Below, one piece after another: positions 14,702 to 19,353 of a stretch of DNA of 19,353 nt; the stretch's first letter is position 1, and every line of letters starts with the position of its first letter. The stretch is from an uncultured Collinsella sp. (lineage in GTDB: Bacteria > Actinomycetota > Coriobacteriia > Coriobacteriales > Coriobacteriaceae), in the NCBI GenBank assembly GCA_900542635.1, contig UQOJ01000038.1, positions 1 through 19,353 of the forward strand, written 5' to 3'. The notes below the pieces were generated by a model. The model was not told where the DNA came from. It was given only the letters and a program-made list of their open reading frames with translations, and did no database searches. The position numbers were made by a program, and so were the translations under genes.

Positions 14702-15184
14702 TTAACGCAGCAGCTCGGTGAGATTGCGCTTAAAGCGAGCGCGGTCTTCGCTGGTGAAGGCTGCCGGTCCGCGGGTGCGACCGCCGGCGCGACGCACCTT
14801 CTTTTCCTCGTGACGAATAAATAGCTGCATGTCGATGGTCGCCTTGTCGTATACGCGCCCGCGCACACCGATGGCGGCGGCATCGCGCCCGAGCACCATG
14901 CTCGCTAGGCCAATGTCTTGCGTCACGACCACGTCGCCCGCCTGCAAGCGCTCGACGATGGCAAAGTCGGCGCTATCGGCCCCCACACTCACGTCGAGCG
15001 TGGTGACCCAAAAGCCCCGACGCGCGTGTTCGGCATCGCGCGGATCGTCGCGGCGAATGTGGCGTTCCAGGTTCTGCGTGCTGTTGCCGGCGATAACCAC
15101 GGCGACGCCCGCCCGCCGCGCGCAGTCGATCGACTCGCGCGTGACCGGGCAGGCGTCGGCATCAATAAATAGCGTCTTTGGCAT
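14702..15184 (-). CDS. UPF0178 family protein (YaiI/YqxD)
   Basis: Conserved protein of 160 aa, function not established; the family is classed with PIN-like nuclease folds. The hallmark DADACPVTRES opens the protein at residues 8-18. Further family segments are VVVTQDIGLA and the conserved Arg/Gly stretch RRAGGRTRGPAAF before the C-terminal helix. The ATG at 15184 directly follows the TAG stop of the HdeD-like gene with no gap and has no strong ribosome site of its own, so it is probably translated by coupling. Length is normal for the family. Confidence 0.9.
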   Translation of the reverse strand: MPKTLFIDADACPVTRESIDCARRAGVAVVIAGNSTQNLERHIRRDDPRDAEHARRGFWVTTLDVSVGADSADFAIVERLQAGDVVVTQDIGLASMVLGRDAAAIGVRGRVYDKATIDMQLFIRHEEKKVRRAGGRTRGPAAFTSEDRARFKRNLTELLR

Positions 15185-15787
15185 CTAGCGCACCAGTTTG
15201 CCAAACTGAATGGCGCGGACAATGAGCGTCACGCCAAACACCAGCAGCGCGGCACCGCTAAAGATGACGAGCATCTTGGCCGACCACAGCGGATAGATAA
15301 ACACGAACATGCCCGCGATGATGGAGAGTGCGCCGCTCAGGATGGCGAGGGCGCGGTTGGCGGAAAGCTCGGATTCCAGAATCGACATGACGCCCTCGAC
15401 GATCCAGCCAAAGCCGGCCACGACCACCACGAGCGTGGTGAGCGTGGCGGTCGAGAAGGCCTGATTGCGCAGGATTATCACGCCGCCCAGGATGATGAGC
15501 AGGTTGGAGATGATGCTCGTAACGCGCCAGCCGGTGGGCAGCAGCGGCTCGAAAACAGCGGTAAACAGCCTGATCGCGGCCGTGATCACAAAGTAGAAGC
15601 CCAAGACGGTCGTTAGGAAGATGAGGGACTTGGCGGGCGCAAACAGCAGCGCGATGCCGGCGACGAGCGCCAAGACGCCCGTGATGGCGTAAATCCAGCG
15701 CACAGCCTTGACAGCCTTGCCCGCCATGCTTTTCTCGTCAAATCCAAACGCGCTCGATTGCTTATCATCGTTCTTAAAGATGCCCAT
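15185..15787 (-). CDS. HdeD-like (DUF308) membrane protein
   Basis: Integral membrane protein of 200 aa with about six hydrophobic helices in paired repeats (for example VRWIYAITGVLALVAGIALL and SGALSIIAGMFVFIYPL), the DUF308/HdeD pattern. HdeD of E. coli is linked to acid resistance, but most homologues are uncharacterised, so no role is assigned. The N-terminal 28 residues are hydrophilic. Start ATG 15785-15787 follows GGAAAGGAG. It is the first gene of a two-gene unit with the UPF0178 gene, divergent from the nitroreductase. Confidence 0.82.
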   Translation of the reverse strand: MGIFKNDDKQSSAFGFDEKSMAGKAVKAVRWIYAITGVLALVAGIALLFAPAKSLIFLTTVLGFYFVITAAIRLFTAVFEPLLPTGWRVTSIISNLLIILGGVIILRNQAFSTATLTTLVVVVAGFGWIVEGVMSILESELSANRALAILSGALSIIAGMFVFIYPLWSAKMLVIFSGAALLVFGVTLIVRAIQFGKLVR

Positions 15788-15974
15788 GATGTCTCCTTTC
15801 CGCGCGGCGTAAGCCGTATGTCTTGCAACCAGTATCGCCCAAGGGCGCCGCTACATGGGGCGGGGAGGGCGAAATGCCGTCCCATCTTCCCGAATTGTTA
15901 CCTTTGTTCCCGTTTGGATGAGGGATATTCAACAGCTGTGGAACATTGTTCGGCTGTGTGAAATTGCCTACGTT

Positions 15975-15993
15975 TTAGGTTAGATTTTCCTAA
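15975..15993 (+). promoter_or_regulatory. DtxR/IdeR-type iron-box match upstream of the nitroreductase gene
   Basis: TTAGGTTAGATTTTCCTAA agrees with the actinobacterial iron-box consensus TTAGGTTAG-S-CTAACCTAA at 15 of 19 positions by eye, with the whole left half-site intact. It lies 28 bp before the start codon, where a repressor would block transcription. A perfect palindrome GAACATTGTTC is at 15941-15951, unassigned. The rest of the 234-bp divergent gap shows nothing else clear. Confidence 0.5.
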
Positions 15994-16021
15994 GAACAAT
16001 TGACTTTAATTGGGGGTTCCT

Positions 16022-16693
16022 ATGAACGAAGCAGTTCCCGCGGCGCCGGTAAGCGCCGAGTCGATGGCAAAGCAGGGTTGCGAAAAGCTTGGCCTGGACA
16101 CGTTTGACGCGCTGGTCCGCCGCGCCCGCACGTGCCGCCGATTTGACGAGTCCATGCGCGTGCCGCGCGAGTTTTTGCTCGAGCTGGCGGAACTGGCGCA
16201 CCTGGCTCCGTGTGGTGCCAATGCTCAGCGTCTTCGTTTTCATGTGGTGAGCGGTTCCGAGGACTGCGCTCGCGTGTTTGACGAGCTTGCATGGGCCGGT
16301 GCGCTCAAGGATTGGTCGGGTCCCGATGAGGGCGAGCGCCCGACCGGCTACATCGCGATTCTTGCCGAGCGCGCCGTTCCGGGCAAGCCCGCCGCTCCCA
16401 TTACCGAGGTCGACACGGGCATTGCCGCGCAGACGATGATGCTCGCCGCCCGCAGCGCCACGCCCGAGGTGGCTGCCTGCATGTTCAAGGCTTTTACGCC
16501 CCACGCGATCGATGCCATGGGGCTCGATAACGACAAGTATGAGCTCAAGCTGATCATGGCGTTTGGCGTTCCGGCCGAGACGCAGGTGATCGATGCAATC
16601 GATTCCAACCCCGACGGCTCCATCAATTATTGGCGCGACGAGGCGCGGGTGCACCACGTACCCAAGCGTCCGCTTGCCGACGTGCTGCTGTAG
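16022..16693 (+). CDS. Nitroreductase-family FMN-dependent protein
   Basis: Predicted flavin-dependent oxidoreductase, 223 aa. The ATG at 16022 is preferred over a TTG at 16010 because GGGGG (16012-16016) then serves as ribosome site. FMN-contacting elements of the family are visible: RARTCRRFDES (residues 35-44), LAPCGANAQRLRF (61-73, the usual APSGxNxQ position with Cys for Ser), DTGIAAQTMMLAA (131-143), and a C-terminal Lys/Arg segment. Substrate cannot be predicted. A putative iron box sits in its leader, and the histidine-phosphatase pair follows after a hairpin. It is divergent from the hdeD-like gene. Confidence 0.83.
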   Translation: MNEAVPAAPVSAESMAKQGCEKLGLDTFDALVRRARTCRRFDESMRVPREFLLELAELAHLAPCGANAQRLRFHVVSGSEDCARVFDELAWAGALKDWSGPDEGERPTGYIAILAERAVPGKPAAPITEVDTGIAAQTMMLAARSATPEVAACMFKAFTPHAIDAMGLDNDKYELKLIMAFGVPAETQVIDAIDSNPDGSINYWRDEARVHHVPKRPLADVLL

Positions 16694-16728
16694 TTGTGCG
16701 TCGTTGCGGTGCAATTCGGCGGCAAAAT

Positions 16729-16759
16729 CACCACAAAGGCTCCTGTCCCCTTTGTGGTG
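16729..16759. repeat. Perfect 11-bp hairpin between nitroreductase and phosphatase genes
   Basis: CACCACAAAGG (16729-16739) pairs with CCTTTGTGGTG (16749-16759) around a 9-nt loop. No T-tract follows on the plus strand, so it is not a typical terminator. Its shape and position between genes suit a repeated extragenic palindrome; copy number elsewhere cannot be seen from here. Confidence 0.55.
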
Positions 16760-16776
16760 GTACGAGGGGAGGGTGT

Positions 16777-17319
16777 TTGGCAGATCTGTATTTGGTGCGG
16801 CATGGGCAGACTGAGCTCAATGTGCAGAGCATTTTGCAGGGCTGGCACGATTCGCCGCTTACGGCGCGCGGGCGCGAGCAGGCGCTGACGGCGCGTACGG
16901 CGTTTGCGGCGCGTGGCGTGGCCTTTGATCATGTGTATTCCTCGCCGTTGGGCCGGGCGCGGCATACGGCCGAGCTTATCGTTGGCGAGGGCCGTTCCAT
17001 TGAGCTGGTCGATGACCTGCGTGAGTGGCATTTTGGCTCGCTGGAGGGCACATCAAATCGCGAGATGCCGCCGCAGCCCTGGGGTGATTATCCGGTTGCC
17101 TTTGGTGGCGAGTCGGAAAGTGAGCTTCGCACACGTATGGTCGCGGTGCTGTCCCGCATCATGGCCAGGCCGCAGCACGACTGCGTGCTGGCGGTTTCCC
17201 ACGGCTCAGCCTGCCAGGAGTTTCTTGAGTATGTGACTGGCGGGGGAGAGCTGCCCGACAACGGTGCCGTGCTTCATTTTGGCTATTGCGACGGGGCGTT
17301 TTCGCTCTTGGGTTGGTAA
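16777..17319 (+). CDS. Histidine phosphatase (phosphoglycerate-mutase-like), copy 1
   Basis: Cofactor-independent-sized member of the histidine phosphatase superfamily, 180 aa. I place the start at the TTG at 16777, directly after GGGGAGGG (16766-16773) and giving MADLYLVRHGQT. The longer upstream frame overlaps the nitroreductase gene and the hairpin and is not credible. Catalytic His9 is in RHGQ, with Glu in LREWHFGSLEG and the second His in AVSHGSACQEF. Short length and lack of the mutase insert favour a phosphatase of unknown substrate rather than glycolytic mutase. It is followed 17 bp later by a paralogue with the same layout. Confidence 0.85.
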   Translation: MADLYLVRHGQTELNVQSILQGWHDSPLTARGREQALTARTAFAARGVAFDHVYSSPLGRARHTAELIVGEGRSIELVDDLREWHFGSLEGTSNREMPPQPWGDYPVAFGGESESELRTRMVAVLSRIMARPQHDCVLAVSHGSACQEFLEYVTGGGELPDNGAVLHFGYCDGAFSLLGW

Positions 17320-17336
17320 CGAACGAAAGGACCCCT

Positions 17337-17972
17337 ATGAATAAAGATCTGTATCTGGTCCGTCATGGACAGACGATATTCAACCTTAAGCGTATCATTC
17401 AGGGGTGGAGTGACTCGCCGCTTACGCAGCTGGGTTGCGACCAGGCGGCGCGCGCCGGCATGTTTTTACGTGCGCGCGGCATTGAGCCCGATCATGCTTA
17501 CACCTCCACGCTTCATCGCACCGAGCAGACTATCGCCAACTTGTGGCCGGGCTTGGCGTACGAGCGCCTGGACGGCCTGCGTGAGTGGTTCTTTGGCGAC
17601 TTTGAGGCCGAGCGCGTGATGCTTATGCCCGAGCGCCCGTGGCGCGACTTCTATCGCCAGTTTGGCGGCGAGGGCCAGATGCAGGTGCGCGAGCGCATGG
17701 TGGCGACGCTGACCGAGCTTATGCAGCGTCCGGACCACGAGTGCGTGCTCGCGGTGAGCCACGGCTCGGCTATCAAGGAGTTTTTGGACCACGTGCGGGG
17801 CGCGGCGGCCGACGAGCGCGAACGCGTGCCGGGCAACTGCTCAGTGCTGCATTTTGCGTTTGACGATGCGGCCGATACGTTTGAACTGGTCGAAGTCTTT
17901 ACGCAGGAGGATTACGCGCGCGAGCTGGGGCTTGAACCGCTCGTGGCTACTGCGGGTCCGCAGCGCGGATAA
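17337..17972 (+). CDS. Histidine phosphatase (phosphoglycerate-mutase-like), copy 2
   Basis: Paralogue of the preceding gene, 211 aa. The ATG at 17337 follows GAAAGGA (17325-17331). Catalytic His10 lies in VRHGQT, acid/base Glu in LREWFFGDFEAE, and the second His in LAVSHGSAIKEF. Colinear blocks shared with copy 1 include LYLVRHGQT, QGW-DSPLT, and VLAVSHGSA. It carries a C-terminal extension of about 25 residues absent from copy 1. The pair reads as a tandem duplication that has diverged, likely in one transcript. Substrate unknown. Confidence 0.87.
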   Translation: MNKDLYLVRHGQTIFNLKRIIQGWSDSPLTQLGCDQAARAGMFLRARGIEPDHAYTSTLHRTEQTIANLWPGLAYERLDGLREWFFGDFEAERVMLMPERPWRDFYRQFGGEGQMQVRERMVATLTELMQRPDHECVLAVSHGSAIKEFLDHVRGAAADERERVPGNCSVLHFAFDDAADTFELVEVFTQEDYARELGLEPLVATAGPQRG

Positions 17973-18019
17973 CGCGAGCGCGGCGGCACGGGTCGCCGGC
18001 ATAACTTCTCGACGCGAAA

Positions 18020-18056
18020 GGGGCGGAGATGCATGTACCTGCTGCATCTCCGCCCC
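18020..18056. terminator. Hairpin between convergent phosphatase and DUF1015-like genes
   Basis: GGGGCGGAGATGCA (18020-18033) pairs perfectly with 18043-18056 (14 bp, 9-nt loop), followed on the plus strand by CTGTTTGTT. It ends the phosphatase pair and probably also stops transcription from the other side. Confidence 0.75.
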
Positions 18057-18101
18057 CTGTTTGTTGAGCTGCCGATTATTGTGCTGGGCGGTCTGGTCTT
18101 G

Positions 18102-18785
18102 CTAGAACCGCGCGACCTGGTGCGTGAGCAGACCTGTCGGAACTTGCGGCGCGGCGCCGCTGACCTGCGCGGCGGGGAAGAGCACGGCAACGGTAAAGTT
18201 GAACGGATCCTTGCCGGTGTACGTTCCGGCGGCACGGGCCTCATCGGCCAGCAGCTGCGACGCCCCGGTCAGAGCGGCGGCGTAGGCGGGGTCGTCGGTC
18301 AGTGCCGGCTCCGGTGCTTGGTCGAGCATAGCGCGGATGGCCCCGACGGCGTCCTCGCGCTTGACCTCCCACGCGCGGTGTGTAATGCCCGCGGGGTCGG
18401 TAACGGCGTAGAGCGACGCGCCCTCTTTGGCGGCGCCCAGGATGATATCCATGACGGGCGAGGCCTCGTAGGCGAGCGACACGGGGCGCGGCTGCACTTT
18501 GAGCTCGGCGATCGCGCGCGATGCGGCGGCCACGTCAGCGCTGGCATCGCTCTTGTCGCCCGCAAGTACACTCGTCGGGCAAATCGCCACGACACCCGTC
18601 ACGCGTCCCGGCTCGCCCGAGCATTCGTACACGTAATACGCCGCGCCCGGGTCCTTGAGCATCAGGCCATCGGCAAGGGCTCCGCGCAGAGCATCGTTGC
18701 CGCTCAGGATACTGCCCATTGCAGGCAGCGCCTCGAGCACACGGTCCTGAGCCGGGCGGATGCAGGGAAACGGAAGTGCTTTCAT
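18102..18785 (-). CDS. Short DUF1015-like protein
   Basis: Protein of 227 aa whose order of segments follows DUF1015: a start MKALPFPCIRP, a Tyr-rich AAYYVYECSG strand, RVTGVVAICP, an ALYAVTDPAG-like strand preceding a HRAWEV segment, and a late NFTVAVLFPAAQ. Full DUF1015 proteins are about 400 aa and carry an HE-x-T and a GHHR-type motif; here the equivalent places read DASADVAAAS and ALTDDPAYAAAL. It is thus short and lacks the putative active residues. Function unknown. AGGA lies six bases before the ATG at 18783-18785. It follows the M20 peptidase gene by 39 bp and is probably cotranscribed with it. Confidence 0.55.
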   Translation of the reverse strand: MKALPFPCIRPAQDRVLEALPAMGSILSGNDALRGALADGLMLKDPGAAYYVYECSGEPGRVTGVVAICPTSVLAGDKSDASADVAAASRAIAELKVQPRPVSLAYEASPVMDIILGAAKEGASLYAVTDPAGITHRAWEVKREDAVGAIRAMLDQAPEPALTDDPAYAAALTGASQLLADEARAAGTYTGKDPFNFTVAVLFPAAQVSGAAPQVPTGLLTHQVARF

Positions 18786-18824
18786 GGGCGGTCCTAACGC
18801 ACGAGTCGGTTTGTTCGCGGCTTA

Positions 18825-19306
18825 TTATGCCCCAACTTGGCCGCTCGCGTCCCAGAGCACGTTATCGGCGAGCGCGATTAGCACCTGCTGACAACGAACG
18901 ATATCGGCGTGGGGCACATATTCGTTGGGCTTGTGCGCGAGCGCGAGCGACCCGGGACCGTAGCTCATGCAATTGCGATTACCTGTCTTGCCGGCAATGA
19001 CGGCGGTGTCGGTGTAGCCGGTAAAGAAGCCGACGGTCGTGTCCGCGTCCGTCACGTCATCGGCGGCACGCTTGAGCGCTGCTAGAAGGGGGGAGTTTGG
19101 GTCGCGCTCGATGGCGGGGCGGTCGCCCGTCACGGTGTAGCTGCCATGGCAACCGGGAACGGCGGCTTCGGCGACGGCGATGGCCTGCTCTACCATGCGC
19201 GTCGCGGCGGCCGTATCGGTCGGCGGGGTCAGGCGCATGTCGACCCAGACTTTGGCGCGGTCGGGTACGACATAGGGACGGTAGCCACCTTCGATCTGTC
19301 CAAACG
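18825..19306 (-). CDS. M20-family metallopeptidase (ArgE/DapE/ACY1 type), C-terminal part
   Basis: Only the C-terminal 160 or so residues are present; the gene enters from the right edge and is cut at 19306 where adapter sequence begins. The readable protein starts FGQIEGGYRPYVVPDRAKVWVDMRL, the end of the dimerisation domain, and continues to the M20 metal-ligand region LALAHKPNEYVPH near the C-terminus, where His is the expected zinc ligand. The family hydrolyses amide bonds of N-acyl amino acids or small peptides; the substrate cannot be fixed. Any apparent start inside 19307-19353 (reading MCIRDS) is adapter, not protein. Confidence 0.8.
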
Positions 19307-19353
19307 CTGTCTCTTATACACATCTGACGCTGCCGACGACTTAATAGGTGTAG
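19307..19353. other. Untrimmed Illumina Nextera adapter, not genomic DNA
   Basis: 19307-19325 is CTGTCTCTTATACACATCT, the 19-bp Tn5 mosaic end. 19326-19339 is GACGCTGCCGACGA, the rest of the read-1 adapter. 19340-19347 (CTTAATAG) is in the position of the i5 index, reverse complement CTATTAAG, which I recall as Nextera XT S518. 19348-19353 (GTGTAG) is the beginning of P5. The order is exactly that of a read running off the end of its insert. Confidence 0.97.

Noticed and set aside
19057..19327. Small open frames running into the right edge
   Set aside because: Their ends are translated adapter sequence.

Overview
The window looks like one contig end from a gut actinobacterium of the Coriobacteriia, most probably Collinsella or a close relative. 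This is inferred from the high G+C, the strongly C/G-ending codons, GAAAGGA-type ribosome sites, the protein flavours, and a hypothetical protein of a type I associate with Coriobacteria. No rRNA or tRNA gene, CRISPR array, transposase or phage gene is visible.

Layout. 286-3945 is a phosphate-uptake operon, pstS-pstC-pstA-pstB, with overlapping junctions from pstC onward, closed by a strong hairpin terminator. 4109-6745 holds a Uup-like ABC-F ATPase and a Cof-type HAD phosphatase. 6933-7322 is a short MntR/DtxR-family metal regulator with repeated half-sites upstream. A 119-nt nested palindrome (7463-7581) separates it from a reverse-strand zinc/cadmium defence module (10302 to 7602): an ArsR/SmtB sensor, a free-standing metal-binding domain protein, and a P1B-type ATPase. 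A consensus promoter has its operator inside the -35/-10 spacer, and two more operator copies lie nearby, one directly before the ATPase. 10377-12263 is an AT-richer, gene-poor stretch with one hypothetical, nuclease-like gene that appears frameshifted near its 3' end. 12264-13232 is a DnaQ-like exonuclease. Diverging from it is a His-rich putative heavy-metal exporter (13404-14534). Next come a UPF0178 (YaiI/YqxD) protein and an HdeD-like membrane protein on the reverse strand, a nitroreductase with a DtxR-type iron-box match in front, two tandem histidine-phosphatase paralogues, a short DUF1015-like gene, and a truncated M20 peptidase.

The theme of the middle of the window is metal handling: a Mn/Fe-type regulator, a Zn/Cd efflux module, a second putative metal exporter, and a putative iron box. 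These may be regulated separately; the sequence shows a clear circuit only for the ArsR module.

The last 47 bases (19307-19353) are not biological. They match the reverse complement of an Illumina Nextera adapter, including the mosaic end, the read-1 primer part, an 8-nt index and the first bases of P5. The final M20 gene is therefore cut by untrimmed adapter, and any ORF running into it is an artefact. I see no convincing undescribed multi-gene system. The best candidates for follow-up are the frameshifted nuclease-like gene in its AT-rich stretch and the regulatory architecture of the zinc module.
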